From Eriocheir sinensis (Eukaryota; Arthropoda; Malacostraca; Decapoda; Varunidae), in the NCBI RefSeq assembly GCF_024679095.1, contig NW_026111835.1, forward strand, positions 45,001-109,000: 64,000 nucleotides of DNA. The letters are read 5' to 3'. The notes below the pieces were generated by a model, which saw nothing but the letters and a program-made list of their open reading frames with translations, had not been told where the DNA came from and searched no databases. The position numbers and the translations under genes are program-made. Positions within the stretch are counted from its first letter, which is position 1, and each line of letters starts with the position of its first letter. Shown in pieces: positions 46,210-58,299 of this stretch.

Positions 46210-46830
46210 GCACTAATTTTCTCCATCGTCTAAAGTTTACTGCAAGCAAGTAACAGAAAGGAAACGAGGTGCCTTGGCGTTGATGGAGCCTTGGTGGTGT
46301 GTTGGCACCGTAGCCTGTGACAAGTATATTAGTAGGTCGAACAGCTTACCACGTTCAGGAGGCAGCGTCCCTCCCTGCAGGCAAGGGTCACGCGAGGAAG
46401 GGATTTGTGGGTGAGAGAAAGACTTCCTCAACTACTGCCAATATTTTTCTGCAACACTAAGTATTCTTACCCTCAAATAGAAGCGTTTTCAGCCTCACGT
46501 GCCTGTTGTAGCGACGTCCAAAATCCCGGACAAACTTTGGGGGCAGAAATCTACATATAGGAATGGTACAAAGTTTATTTAAAAAATGTTCACTTAAATT
46601 AGATGTTATTCTTAACTCTTTGAACTATGAAATAACTAAGCATGCTGTGGGTCTTGCCCTCCTCCTCCTGTTGTTTCTTTCCTCTTCCTCCCTGTCTTGT
46701 TGCAAAATGGTGTTGATAGAAATGTCATCCGTGACCTCACAAGCTCCATCCCCTCCTCCAGCGTCACATCACCACCTCCAGACACACACAGACTTTACTT
46801 TTCTAAATATATCTTGCTAAATTATAGGTG
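46210..46830. other. Possible 5' region of the minus-strand retroelement, no gene recognised
   Basis: No ORF1-like motif or exon identified. Confidence 0.3.
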
Positions 46831-47039
46831 TGTCTTATACTCCGGTGCATCTTATGTGGCGGGACACACGGTACCTTAGAAATTAGGAAATGTACTTTCC
46901 AAGGAAAAAATTGGAAGTGTCAAGTGAGAGACTGGTACAAGCAGAGGTACAGAAGGAAGGTGAGGGAAGTATTTGGCAGAGCAAGAGTAGGAGTGAAACA
47001 CAGTGCTGGAGTGAGTGAGGATGTGAGAGTCTTAACCCC

Positions 47040-48887
47040 TTGGCTGCAGATTTCCTGCCAGAACACCTCACCAAGCTACAGGACGGGAGCAAAAAGTGGC
47101 GGCTACAATGCAGTGAAGAAAAATGTAAAGTCCTGCACCTTGGGAGGGGAAATCCAGCACACCAATACCACATGGGAAATGCTCCACTATCCACCACAGA
47201 GGCAGAGAAAGACCTGGGACTGTATGTTACCAGGATAACAGTGAAGGGATATCCAGTACACCAATACCACATGGGAAACACTCCACTATCCACCACAGAG
47301 GCAGAGAAAGACCTGGTACTGTATGTTACCAGGATAACAGTGAAGGGAAATCCAGCACACCAATACCACATGGGAAACACTCCACTATCCACCACAGAGG
47401 CAGAGAAAGACCTGGTACTGTATGTTACCAGGATAACAGTGAAGGGAAATCCAGCACACCAATACCACATGGGAAATGCTCCACTATCCACCACAGAGGC
47501 AGAGAAAGACCTGGGACTGTATGCTACCAGGATAACAGTGAAGGGATATCCAGCACACCAATACCACATGGGAAATGCTCCACTATCCACCACAGAGGCA
47601 GAGAAAGACCTGGGACTGTATGTTACCAGGATAACAGTGAAGGGAAATCCAGCACACCAATACCACATGGGAAATGCTCCACTATCCACCACAGAGGCAG
47701 AGAAAGACCTGGTACTGTATGTTACCAGGATAACAGTGAAGGGATATCCAGCACACCAATACCACATGGGAAACACTCCACTATCCACCACAGAGGCAGA
47801 GAAAGACCTGGGACTGTATGTTACCAGGATAACAGTGAAGGGAAATCCAGCACACCAATACCACATGGGAAATGCTCCACTATCCACCACAGAGGCAGAG
47901 AAAGACCTGGTACTGTATGTTACCAGGATAACAGTGAAGGGATATCCAGCACACCAATACCACATGGGAAACACTCCACTATCCACCACAGAGGCAGAGA
48001 AAGACCTGGTACTGTATGTTACCAGGATAACAGTGAAGGGATATCCAGCACACCAATACCACATGGGAAACACTCCACTATCCACCACAGAGGCAGAGAA
48101 AGACCTGGTACTGTATGTTACCAGGATAACAGTGAAGGGATATCCAGCACACCAATACCACATGGGAAATGCTCCACTATCCACCACAGAGGCAGAGAAA
48201 GACCTGGGACTGTATGTTACCAGGATAACAGTGAAGGGATATCCAGCACACCAATACCACATGGGAAATGCTCCACTATCCACCACAGAGGCAGAGAAAG
48301 ACCTGGGACTGTATGTTACCAGGATAACAGTGAAGGGATATCCAGCACACCAATACCACATGGGAAACACTCCACTATCCACCACAGAGGCAGAGAAAGA
48401 CCTGGTACTGTATGTTACCAGGATAACAGTGAAGGGATATCCAGCACACCAATACCACATGGGAAATGCTCCACTACCCACCACAGAGGCAGAGAAAGAC
48501 CTGGTACTGTATGTTACCAGGATAACAGTGAAGGGATATCCAGTACACCAATACCACATGGGAAACACTCCACTATCCACCACAGAGGCAGAGAAAGACC
48601 TGGTACTGTATGTTACCAGGATAACAGTGAAGGGATATCCAGTACACCAATACCACATGGGAAACACTCCACTATCCACCACAGAGGCAGAGAAAGACCT
48701 GGTACTGTATGTTACCAGGATAACAGTGAAGGGATATCCAGTACACCAATACCACATGGGAAATGCTCCACTATCCACCACAGAGGCAGAGAAAGACCTG
48801 GTACTGTATGTTACCAGGATAACAGTGAAGGCAATTACAGCAGACAGGTTGAGAAGAGTTCAGTGTCAAGGGCAGCCTGGGACGTAG
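47040..48887 (+). repeat. 99-bp minisatellite (17 copies) expanded from RT coding sequence
   Basis: The start (47040-47150) reads LQDGSKKWRLQCSEEKCKVL then HLGRG, a CR1-group RT palm-to-thumb segment. From 47150 to about 48832 the next 33 codons (NPAHQYHMGNAPL, STTEAEKDLGLYV, TRITVKG) are repeated 17 times. Copies differ mainly at Y/N, A/V, A/T and G/V positions. Because the unit is divisible by three and lacks stops, the + strand is open for 615 codons and the minus strand for 632. An array derived from a transposon, not a real repeat protein, is the simplest reading. Confidence 0.9.
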
Positions 48888-48889
48888 TG

Positions 48890-49600
48890 GGACACAAGGT
48901 GTGTGGAAGAGGAAGGGAGGGAATGCATGCTGGACAGACGATACAAAATAGACAGTTAAGGAACAGTAGGGAAAGTAGACAGAGTATATGAATATTTTGG
49001 TAGAGTGACATCAACAAACTGTTTAGAGAACAAAAAGCTTTCAGAAAGAAGTCGAGATAAATTGGGGACTTCAACGGAGAAGTCACACAACTGTAGGCCT
49101 ATGAATCACCTGGTTTAAGGCTGCTTTTTCTGAAACTTGCTTCACCGCACAATGCAGCAAGAATTCAGGTGCCAGATGCCGCCAAAAACAGTACTACTGC
49201 TTTAATTGGTTTGGTCACAACTTTTACACCAAACGCCTCACATAGCCAAGCTTGTGAGCAGGTGAGGTGCCGGAACACTGGAGGAGGGCCGTCACTGTGC
49301 CACTGAACAAACGGGAAGGAAGAAGGGATGATTGTGGCAGTCACGGGGAATAAGGTGACTCAGTGTGCCAGGGAAGGTGGAGGGAAGGGCTTTAAACGAA
49401 AGGGTGAAAAGAATGATAAAAAGTGTCGGCGATGAACAAGGGGGTGATAGGGAAGGGAGGGAGGTGTAAACATATGTTTTGACTGTCAGGATGCCTTGAT
49501 TTTGTCCAGCTCTTCTGAGTCTGCCAAACAAGTAATGCTGTAGTTATTTATCCTTAAGACAGGCTGTTGAGCCCCTCTTCATGTCATTACTAAAGTCAAC
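48890..49600. other. Intron-like stretch, nothing recognised
   Basis: No exon or repeat family recognised between the minisatellite and the second ATG5-like exon. Confidence 0.4.
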
Positions 49601-49703
49601 ACAAACATGTACAAACATCCTGAGGCTGTCCACACTCCACAAAGCTGTTCAAGTTATCCGAGCCCAACAAATGCCAGTAATGGTGAGACTGTTCTTATTG
49701 CAG

Positions 49704-49838
49704 AGGTTGTTGAGTCACTCTTCACGTCCTCCCTGAAGGAAGCCGGCGGCCTGAAGCACCGCGGGCAGGTCACCACCACCAGCCTGCAGGCCAGGGACCA
49801 CAAACACCTCTGGAAGGGACTCTGGAATGGCAGGCTTC
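49704..49838 (+). pseudogene. Atg5: ATG5-like exon (downstream conserved block)
   Basis: Acceptor TCTTATTGCAG ends at 49703. The peptide VVESLFTSSLKEAGGLKHR, GQVTTTSLQARDHKHLWKG, LWNGRL lines up with ATG5 (..A.E.HFMS..KEAD.LKHR.QV...MQ.KDHKQLW.GLQN.RF). The similarity stops at NGRL; no good donor is seen there. The incoming codon phase is one base off relative to the exon at 41029-41120, matching the damage in that exon. The 8.6 kb between the two contains the hAT-split retroelement and the 99-bp array. Confidence 0.7.
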
Positions 49839-49967
49839 GCTGTGGCTTCACTAAGGTCTCCTCACTCTTATATATACTCAATTTTGCATCAGTACACACG
49901 TCATCGTCATTGTCATATATTGGTCGGTATTATCAAACGCTTTCGTCCATCACATCAACTGTTTCCA

Positions 49968-50102
49968 AAGGCCAAACAGGAGATAAATTGGGTTCTCATG
50001 AGTGCTCTTTTAGGTTCATGGTACAGAAGAAGGGTCAAACTACCGCCAGGGTCATAAAACTGTCCTTGGAAATGCCCAAAATGCCTATGAAAGCCTTGCC
50101 AA
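49968..50102 (-). repeat. Dispersed satellite-related copy, inverted
   Basis: The reverse complement carries CTTGGCAAGGCTTTCATAGG, GACCCTGGCGGTAG and TTTGGCCTTTGG, in the order of the 22.6-24.3 kb unit. Confidence 0.75.
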
Positions 50103-50109
50103 GTATGTG

Positions 50110-51290
50110 TGCTTGGGTGCCAAAATGTTGAGTTATACAGCCCATTATTTCTCTGCTATAGGATGAAGGTCTTTCACAACTCTTTTTGGCAGCTCCTCTA
50201 TACTTTATTTTATTGGAGCAGAGATTAGTGTTTTTTTCCCCCTGGAGTTGCTTCCTTTAATGAAAACAAAGTCCATTTGTCTCTGTGTCTGATGTTAATA
50301 CACTTCATCCTGCCCCACAAAGCTTCTAATTTCACGTCCTGCTTCTCTGTCTGCCCTGACTTACACGCTGGCTGGGTGCTTTGGTTCCTCAGCTGTTGTG
50401 AGGTGCATGAGATGAAGTGCACAAGTCCAAGCCTCACCTTTCATAGGCACCAGGACACCTTTAACCTTTGTCTGTTCCCTGGTCCAGGACACTCAAGGCC
50501 TGTCTCCCCATGTTGTGCCTGGCATTCTTCTCCATTCAGCTTGGCACATTTCTTAACTTCTCTCTGGATCTTGTGTGAGGTGCAGAGTTCATGAAGCACA
50601 TTTTAGGGCTGGGAATATGCACAGACTGCACCCTTCTCCTCAGGGAGAGGGGCAGGTTTATAGTCATAATAATACAATGTTTACCAAAATTGTTCCATTC
50701 CATTTCTCTCCTGATTTCTTATTCATTTTGTAGGCCTGGTTTGCAGTAATTAGGTAAAGTTTGGGGCACATGTTACAAGTGTGCCTGGCTGTGGTGCTCA
50801 TCTCCATCCCTCTGGCCCTTGAGCCAGCAGCGGGCAAGGACCCTTCAGCCCCAGGACATGGCCACTACAGTATCTGGGTCACCACAGCTGCCTTGCCCAG
50901 GCTCCCTTTTATAGACCAACCCAAAAGGCAGGATGAACAGCTGGGTGGGTCGTCATTATAACCCAGACCGGTGTGTTCATAGCTAGCCGTCAACCTCTCC
51001 ACCAAGGGAGCACACTGGTTGCTGTGTGTGTCTACTCTTTCAAAGGTTGCATTCCTCATTATTATTTTTTGCCAGTACCAATTTCTTCCTTCTATGTCTT
51101 AAAGTATAGCTCACCTTTCCCACTTGATGCTCCTGGAGTAATGATGTGTAAATAAAAGACAGAAATGACACCAGTGTAATTGTTTAATAGTGCAAACATA
51201 AATATGTACTACTAAACACTTCTCTAAGGGGTGTGTGTTTGTACACAGCAAACACTGCCTGGGTCACTGTAACAGCAGCCTGCCCCTGTC
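50110..51290. other. Intergenic or intronic stretch, nothing firm
   Basis: A frame at 50761-50961 starts with a hydrophobic stretch (VCLAVVLISIPLAL) that could mimic a signal peptide. It has no homology I recognise and no supporting splice sites. Confidence 0.3.
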
Positions 51291-51294
51291 CCTG

Positions 51295-52141
51295 CAGAGG
51301 AAGGTGTTCCGTCAGTGTAACAGGAGAAAGCTGAAAGTAAAGGTCAACAAAAGTAAAGTGATGGTTTGTGAGCGAAGTAGAAGTGAGGTTGTAGATTTTG
51401 TATGCCCATATAGAATGGGAATTGAATGTGAAAAAGAATGCAAAATAATTTTGAATGGTGAAGAAATGGAGGAGGTCAATGAGTTTAAGTACCTTGGATC
51501 AGTTATGTGTAAGCATGGTGGTATGGAGGGAGAGACAAGAGAAAGGGCATTGCAAGCAAGAAGGGTGGTAGGGTCTTTGGGATGAATCATGAATGGCAGA
51601 AGTGTGAGCATGGAGGTATAGAGGGATTTGAGAAATACAATAATAACACCAACCCTCACATATGCAAGTGAAACGTGGGCCTGGAATGAAAGTCAGAGGT
51701 CTAGAGTGCAGGCAGTGGAAATGAGTTATTTGAGGAGTGCTTGTGGTGTGAGTAGAATGGATGGAATGAGTAATGAAAGTGTGTACGAGCATTTTGGAAT
51801 GTGTCACAGGGGTGAAGGGAAGAAGTGTGGAGTGGTGGAAGAAGTGAAGCGACAGACTTTAAAGTGGTTTGGCCACATGGAGCGAATGGAGGAGAGTAAG
51901 ATGACCAGAAGGGTGTATGTGAGTGAGATAGAGGGAGGGAATGCTAGAGGACGACCTCCAGTGAAATGGAGGGATAGGGTGCAAGAGTACGTTAGGGAGA
52001 GGGGGGAAAGATCTTTGAGAAACTTTGAGCAGGCAAGGAGGGAGTGTCTGGATAAAGGAAGATGGAAGCTCTTCTGCCGTGGCCATCCCCTGGTGGGAGC
52101 TCCTAGGAGCAGGCGTCGATGAAATGATGATGATGATGATG
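51295..52141 (+). mobile_element. RTE-type non-LTR 3' fragment with (ATG)n tail
   Basis: + strand coding: LKVKVNKSKVMVCERSR, EEMEEVNEFKYLGSVM, GETRERALQARRVVGSL, a one-stop gap near 51585, then LTYASETWAWNESQRS, VEMSYLRSACGVSRMDG, LKWFGHMERMEESKMTRRVY, GRPPVKWRDRVQEYVRERG and CLDKGRWKLFCRGHP to a TGA. This is the C-terminal half of an RTE-clade protein. The 3' end is a short ATG/GAT repeat (52121-52141), as is common in RTE elements. 5'-truncated in the RT palm. Confidence 0.85.
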
Positions 52142-52599
52142 GGTCTAGAACAATGTTTTCAAAGTCACAATCAACAAACTAGCTCTGTCTTGCCCCTAAC
52201 CTTAAAAATCAACAAAAAATGAGAACACGCCAGGTTTGCCAAGACCCCCAAAGCTCCCCCAGTAACAAATAAGATCACTAGGTTTTGCCGAAGTCAACAC
52301 TAAAGGTTCTTCCTCCTCTTCCTCCTCCTCTCAGATCAACCGCACGTGCAGGACATGCCAGGCTCTGATGTCCAGTGTGGAGGAGATCGGAATTCCTATC
52401 ATGAGGGAGACACAACTGCACCACACCCTCACCGGACGCCAGCAAGCTATTGCCATCCTGTAGTCGCCACACCTCCAGGTTGGTCGTGGCTTGGGGGGGA
52501 ACCGTACATTTTCTCCTCAGTTCTGTGTCTTAATTTTAGGTTTGTTTGTACATCAAGCTTGATATTTGCCATCCTGAAGTCCCCCTCACTGTCATGACT

Positions 52600-52905
52600 C
52601 TACTCTTGCTCATTCCTATGCTATCCAGATCCCTTATGCAAGGGTTAACCACCATCTTCATTCTTTCATCCCTATTCTATCCAAATCCCTTATGCAAGAG
52701 TCAAACAGCATCTTCATTATTTCATCCCTGTACTGTCCAAATTCCCTATACAAGAGTTTTCCAGCATCTTCATTCTTTTATCCCTTCCACTGGTAAACTC
52801 TGAAACAGCAATAGCCTCCCTTTGTCTGTATTTTTACTCCTGCTCATCCCTATACTATCCTGATCCCTTATGCAAGAGTTGAGCAGCAGCATCTTCATTC
52901 CTTCA
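52600..52905 (+). repeat. Tandem copies of a retroelement C-terminal segment in an MPP-like intron
   Basis: TCCAAATCCCTTATGCAAGAGT, (C)AGCATCTTCATTCTTTCATCC and a following CTGTCC phrase recur at about 60-90 bp spacing, four to five times. They are fragments of the coding region seen more fully at 53785-54115. Confidence 0.7.
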
Positions 52906-53784
52906 TCCAGCAGGGAGTTCTCCAGGCACACGCCAGCATTGCCGCCAAGGACTTCACACTGCACTGCCCGAAACACCCGTCGAGGGTGATGAGGATGAGG
53001 AGACAGTCAAGATTGTGCAGTGGGTGAAGAGCAATGAGCCAATGGTAGGAATCTTGTCTCTCTGTCTGTATCTTAAATGTATTTGCCCTTCACTTACCCT
53101 GTTTGAAAAGTCTCTTGTCATAGAAGTTGCTGCTGGGACTTTGATGGAGTGGTTTGTGATCCTGGTGATGGCTTTACATGGCTTTTGCATCTTGAGCGGG
53201 GAAAACACCAATGAACACCCGGTTAGTCTTTTCTGTGGCCTTGGGAAACAGTCATGGTGGGAGCCTGACACGTTAAGGATGACCTCACTTTGTTGTAGAG
53301 AGTCTCATTAGTAAGGAAGCATGTATGAATTTTCTGAGGCAAGACCTATAGTAACTGTTTGGGGCTTTGTTAGGTTAGGTTAGGTTAGCTTCTCAATATT
53401 CTGATGTAATAAATATTCTAGGCGAGTACAGGCTGATTCAGTGTTTTAAAGAGACAGCCAGCACCTCACAACAGTCATCTGAGGCAGTGCACTTGAAAAG
53501 ATTGGCATTTCCTTCTTTTTATTTATTTTTTCTTTGGTCGAGATGGAAGTCATGGGCACCCAGTTTAAGAATCATTATGTAAGACACTATATTTCTGTGC
53601 CTCAGTCTGTGTTGAGTTCCCTGACCCTTGTTGCTGTTTGCCCAGTGCTTGCCACAGGAGGGAAAGGAAGCAGAGCCTATTGTGGGGAGTAGAAAGACTG
53701 GTTTTGTGGAATTTGTGTGTAGATGTAGTGGCTGGGTGTGTGTCTTACTTGTCTCCTTCACCTGCATACCTCCTCCTCTCTCAA

Positions 53785-54115
53785 CTCTTGCTCAGTCCTA
53801 TACTATCCAGATCCCTAATGCAAGAGTCAACCAGCATCTTCATTCTTTCATCCCTTTCGCTGGTAAACTCTGGAACAGCCTCCCTTCGTCTGTATTTCCA
53901 CTCCTGCTCATCCCTATACTGTCCAAACCCTTTATGCAAGAGTTAACCAGCAACTTCATTCATTCATCCCTTCTGCTGGTAAACTCTTTCCTTCCTTCCT
54001 CTTGTTCTTTTTCTTTCTTTCTCTTTCCTCCCTTCCTTTCCCTGGCTTCTGTTCCTTCTATCTCTCTGTCTGTCTTGCCCTTGAACTCCCTCCTTTGCCC
54101 CCAATAAACAGAAAA
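53785..54115 (+). mobile_element. Non-LTR C-terminal fragment with A-rich tail
   Basis: + strand IQIPNARVNQHLHSFIPFAG, KLWNSLPSSVFP is the standard C-terminal block of an arthropod non-LTR protein (..R.....SFIP....LWN.LP..VFP). It is then partly duplicated, followed by a pyrimidine-rich 3'UTR and CAATAAACAGAAAACAAAAC. Sits in the MPP-like intron. Confidence 0.65.
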
Positions 54116-54409
54116 CAAAACAAAAATTAATTTGTGTAGGCAATGGCAGCGTCTTCAACATTAACACGTTCCTTCCTTACTTACCCCCAGGGAGCCACCA
54201 TCAAGCAGGACGACCACTCCGGAGCCATCATCATCACCCGCATCATGCATGGCTGACTGCTCCGGCCTCATCCATGCTGCCGACGAGGTGCAGGGGTCAA
54301 CACCTTCAATGTGGAGGGCAAGACACCGGCGGATGTCCACAAGATGCTGGTGAGGGAGGGAGGGAGAGGGAAGGGAAGGGAAGGGAAGGGAAAGGAAAGG
54401 AAGGAGGGA

Positions 54410-54432
54410 GAGAGAGAGAGAGAGAGAGATAA
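54410..54432. repeat. (GA)n microsatellite with GGGAA run
   Basis: Short GGGAA then GA run just downstream of an MPP-like exon donor. Confidence 0.8.
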
Positions 54433-54779
54433 CTGTTGGTCAAATTTTATTCTCTCTTTTGCTTTTCCTGTATACTTGCTCTGGATGAAATAAAGCTATC
54501 ATTACTATTATTAATATCATTATTTATTTTTCCGAGCCCACAAGTAACCAGCCCACCTCCTGTCCCCTTCCAGGTGCAGGCGGAGGGCACCATGACCTTC
54601 AGGCTGCTCCCGGCCAGCAGCTCGGTGCACCTCAGGAGAGCAAGGTGCGGGTGCACGCCTACTTCCACTATGACCCCAAGGAGGACAACAAGCACATTCC
54701 CTGCAAGGAAGCCGGGCTGCCCTTCAACAAGCTGGACATCCTGCACATTGTGACCCAGGATGACCCCTACTGGTAAGCC

Positions 54780-55340
54780 CTGGTGACCTCATAATGAAGC
54801 TTTGTGGCTCTCAGGTGATCCAGTGTCCCGCTTGACCTGCCCCACTCATGGGGAGCTATGCGGCTCAGGCCAACTGAGTGCTGGTGTGTGACATTGCCCC
54901 TGCAGCACCCTGCTAGACCAGAGGACTTGACCGCTGCAGTGGTGCATTCCGTCCACTGGTGAGTCACACAGCTCCCCGTGGGTGTGGGGGTGAAACACAC
55001 TGACACTGAATCAGCTGGGCGCACCAAACACAGCGTTCCACACAGCAGCCCATCACAGTGTTCCCTCAGCAGCTCTTATAGGCGACCCTTTACTGAAAAC
55101 AACAATCACAGTCAAAGGAAACATTTGTAGAAGGTGCTGCAAAGGTGTCACTGGCCACTCACATAACTACATCGTCTGCCTTATGTACAAACACTGCCCC
55201 CCGTCTGCACAACAACAGGCCAGCCCGAGGCAGGGCTGCTGCAGCTCAGAGGGGCTGCCGTGTCTCGCTGGGTGTGGTGGTGGGGGTGGCAGTGGTCACG
55301 GTGGCAGAGGTCTGGGCTTTCAGTGAGCAAACACACTCCC
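54780..55340. other. Nothing recognised
   Basis: GC-richer sequence with no exon-like continuation of the SH3 domain that I can see. Confidence 0.35.
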
Positions 55341-55344
55341 AACA

Positions 55345-58250
55345 TCTGTATTCTATAGATTTACATAGATTTACATAGAAAATCAGACCACACAGACCCC
55401 ATGGTCCAGACTTGGTGGTCTGTCCTTAAACCTAAGTGATTTTACATTAATCAGAAGACTCCAAAACGTTGCATTTCTACTCTAGTTGATATTAAGTTGA
55501 AGGAAGTGACGGTCGAGCTTATTTTTGAAGGAGTCAATCGTGTTACACTGGACCACTGATGGTGGGAGCTTATTCCATTCTCGCACTACAACGTTGGTGA
55601 AGAAAAATTTGGTGCAGTCTGAATTTACTTGTCTACATCTGAGTTTTACGCCATTGTTCCTCGTGCGCAAAGTGTCATCGATCATAAACAATGTTGATCT
55701 GTCTACATTCGTGAAACCATTAAGTATTTTAAAACATTCGATCAATTTTCCTCGGAGGCGACGTTTCTCAAGAGAACATGTTAAGGGTGAAAGCCTTTCT
55801 TCGTAGGATTTGTTGCGCAAGGAAGGGATAATTTTCGTTGCCCGACGCTGAACACCTTCTAATTTAGCAATATCCTTTGCATGGTGGGGAGACCAAAACT
55901 ATACCGCATATTCCAAGTGGGGTCTGACTAAACTGTTGTAGAGCGGGAGTATTACATCTTTATTCTGAAATAAAAGTTTCTTTTAATGAAGCCCAACATT
56001 CTGTTCGCTTTATTTGCTGCATCGATGCATTGCTGTGAGAATTTGAGGTTTGACGCTATTTTGACCCCAAGTCCTTGACGCATTGAACGCTTTTGAGTTT
56101 AACGCCGCGCATTTCGTAATCAAACTTCTTACTCCTCGTTCCAACTTGAAGGACCTGGCACTTGTCTACGTTAAAGGGCATCTCCCATCTATCCGACCAA
56201 GCTGAAATTTTGTGCAAATCCTCTTGGAGGCTTTGCCTGTCTTCGTCAGTGAGAACCGAGTTACCAATCTTTGTGTCGTCTGCAAATTTACTAATGCGGT
56301 TATTGAGTCCAACATCCACGTCGTTGATGTAAATATTGAAGAGCACTGGGCCAAGAACCGAGCCCTGAGGACGCCACTAGTGACCGGCGCCCACTCTGAG
56401 TTAAATCCGTCAATCACTACTCTTTGTTGTCTGTTGCTCAACCAATTCGCGATCCATTGGTTTACCTGACCGTCAATACCTATTTGCTTTAATTTGTAAA
56501 GTAATTTATGATGCAGGACTTTATCAAACGCTTTCTGGAAATCAAGATAGACTACGTCCAGTGATTTGATTACGTCATAAACAGTGAAGAGGTCGTTATA
56601 AAGGTTAATAGATTTGATAGGCAGGATCTTTTGTTTCGGAAGCCATGTTGTGAGTCCCCAATTAATGAGTGGCTTTCAAGGTAACTCACAATTTGTCTCT
56701 AATTATGCCCTCAAGTAGCTTACCTACAACCGAAGTTAGACTAATGGGCCTGTAATTACCTGGTACTTTTTTGTCTCCTTTCTTAAAAATCGGTGTCACG
56801 TTAGCCTTTTTCCAATCTGAAGGGACAATGCCTTGTCGCAAGGACATATTGAATACGGTTGTGAGGGAGGAGTATTTCGCACTTTGTTTCTTTCAGCAGA
56901 GTTGGATATACTTTATCAGGTCCAGGACTTTTATTTGTTTTAAGTGATTTGAGGGCTTTAAGGACTTCATCGGGTTTTATTTCAAAGTTAGACAATGCAT
57001 GCTCGGGATTTACATTAGTACTGGTGTTGGTGGTGGTGGTGGGAGGACTGTTATTAAACACCGAGGAAAAGTAATTATTTAATAGGTTTGCAACGTGTTG
57101 GCTGTCAGTCACTAGTGCACCGTCGCTGTTTGTTAAAGGTCCAATTCCACTTCTGATCGCCTTTCTGTTGTTTATGTAACTGAAGAAGGATTTCGGATTT
57201 TTTTTACAGTTGGCTGCAATATTTTCTTCATATCTACGCTTTGCCTGATGCACTAATCTTTTTACTCGTCGCCTTGCATCATTGTAAAGTCTAATGTTTT
57301 CGGGCGTGCTTTGCTCTTTCTTTAACCTGTAAGACAATTTTCTCTCCTTGACTGAGTGTTTAATTTTGCTATTAAACCAAGGTGGACTTTTATTAGTGTT
57401 AATTCGCTTCTCGCACAAGGGGACAAATGTGTCCTGCTGAGTGAGTAAGTGATCTTTAAAGTTTAGCCAGGCGTCCTCTGCATTGCCGTCATCTGATAGT
57501 TGCATATCTATTAGTTTTCGTCGGATTTCTACGAAGTTGGCTCTTTTGAAATTGGGCACCTTAACTTTATTTTCAGTCACCGATGTTTGAGCTCTAATGT
57601 CAACGCGCACTAGTTTATGATCGCAGGAACCGAGGTGTTCTCCTACCGTGACATTACTGACTAGGTTATCTTGGGTCGCTATAACAAGGTCAAGTATGTT
57701 ATTTTGTCGAGTTGGTTCAGAAACCATTTGGCTTAGATAATTTTCCTCTAGAAATTCGATCATTCTATGGGACTCACCTTCTGTACCCGACAGTGTCGCC
57801 CAGTCGATATGGGGGAGGTTAAAGTCTCCGAGTATCAGTGAGTCGCTGTTATTAAGTGACTGCCTTAAGACGCTGTACATTTCAAGATCGCCATCAAGTG
57901 ATTGCCCCGGAGGCCTGTAAGTGACAGATATATTTAAATTGACTTTTGCAATGTTTACTCTCACGCACAAATGTTCAACGTTACTTTTTCTTGGTTTTTT
58001 GTCAGTAGGTTGCAAGTAGCTTTTTGACAAAAGGGCGACGCCACCCTCTACAGTTTACACGATCATTGTTGAAGAATCTGTAGCCATCTATGTTGTATTC
58101 GGAACTTAAATCAATATTAGTGGTGTCGATAAATGTTTCGGTTATAGCAATTACGTCAAAGTTTTCTGTCAGAGCAAGACATCGCAGTTCATCAAATTTG
58201 TTTCTTAGGCTACGCGCATTGAAACTAAGGACTCTTAGGTTATCTTGAAG
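55345..58250 (-). pseudogene. ORF2 (endonuclease + RT) of a CR1/L2-like element
   Basis: Right to left: LRVLSFNARSLRNKFDEL and IAITETFIDTT (near 58240-58140); a one-base shift near 58035 at a G run; then the long frame 58030-56801 with VTYRPPGQSL, LILGDFNLPHIDW, SCDHKLVRVD, PPWFNSKI, NKSPGPDKVYPTLLKE. RT continues through shifts to FNIYINDVD, SKFADDTKIG, FNVDKCQVLQVGTR, then LRNKSYEERLSPL, RRLRGKLIECFKIL and VVREWNKLPPSVV to TAA at 55482. FADD is intact. The 3'UTR ends with the duplicated 12-mer TCTATGTAAATC near 55365, a CR1-type terminal repeat. Nearly full length; decayed mainly by single-base shifts. Confidence 0.88.
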
Positions 58251-58299
58251 CTTGGTAATAGAGGTACTGGAGGGTTCAATGTTACGAGTCTGTTGCGGT

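Larger units (their letters stand above)
52335..54772 (+). pseudogene. MAGUK p55 (MPP-like) gene fragment: L27, PDZ and SH3 exons, damaged
   Basis: Four exons with canonical borders. 52335-52478: L27-like, ..LHHTLTGRQQAIAIL, in-frame TAG, SPHLQ. 52911-53044: GVLQAHASIAAKDF, a frameshift, then ETPVEGDEDEETVKIVQWV and KSNEPM. 54191-54349: PDZ GATIKQDDHSGAIIITRIMHG, two shifts, then FNVEGKTPADVHKML. 54574-54772: PDZ end ([12 protein letters not shown]), a shift, then SH3 start [41 protein letters not shown]. The order and wording fit MPP/p55 scaffolds, which organise membrane polarity complexes; closest in feel to MPP2/3/6/7, but not decided. The exon 2/3 junction is phase 0; the last exon ends in phase 2. 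The downstream SH3 end and guanylate-kinase domain are not found before the next retroelement. Confidence 0.75.

Noticed and set aside
46883..48781. 632-codon minus-strand frame as a membrane-like repeat protein
   Set aside because: It is the antisense of an RT-derived 99-bp repeat; the + strand has the recognisable protein.
50761..50961. Small frame with a hydrophobic start, possible secreted peptide
   Set aside because: No conserved motif, no splice support, and chance frames of this length are expected.
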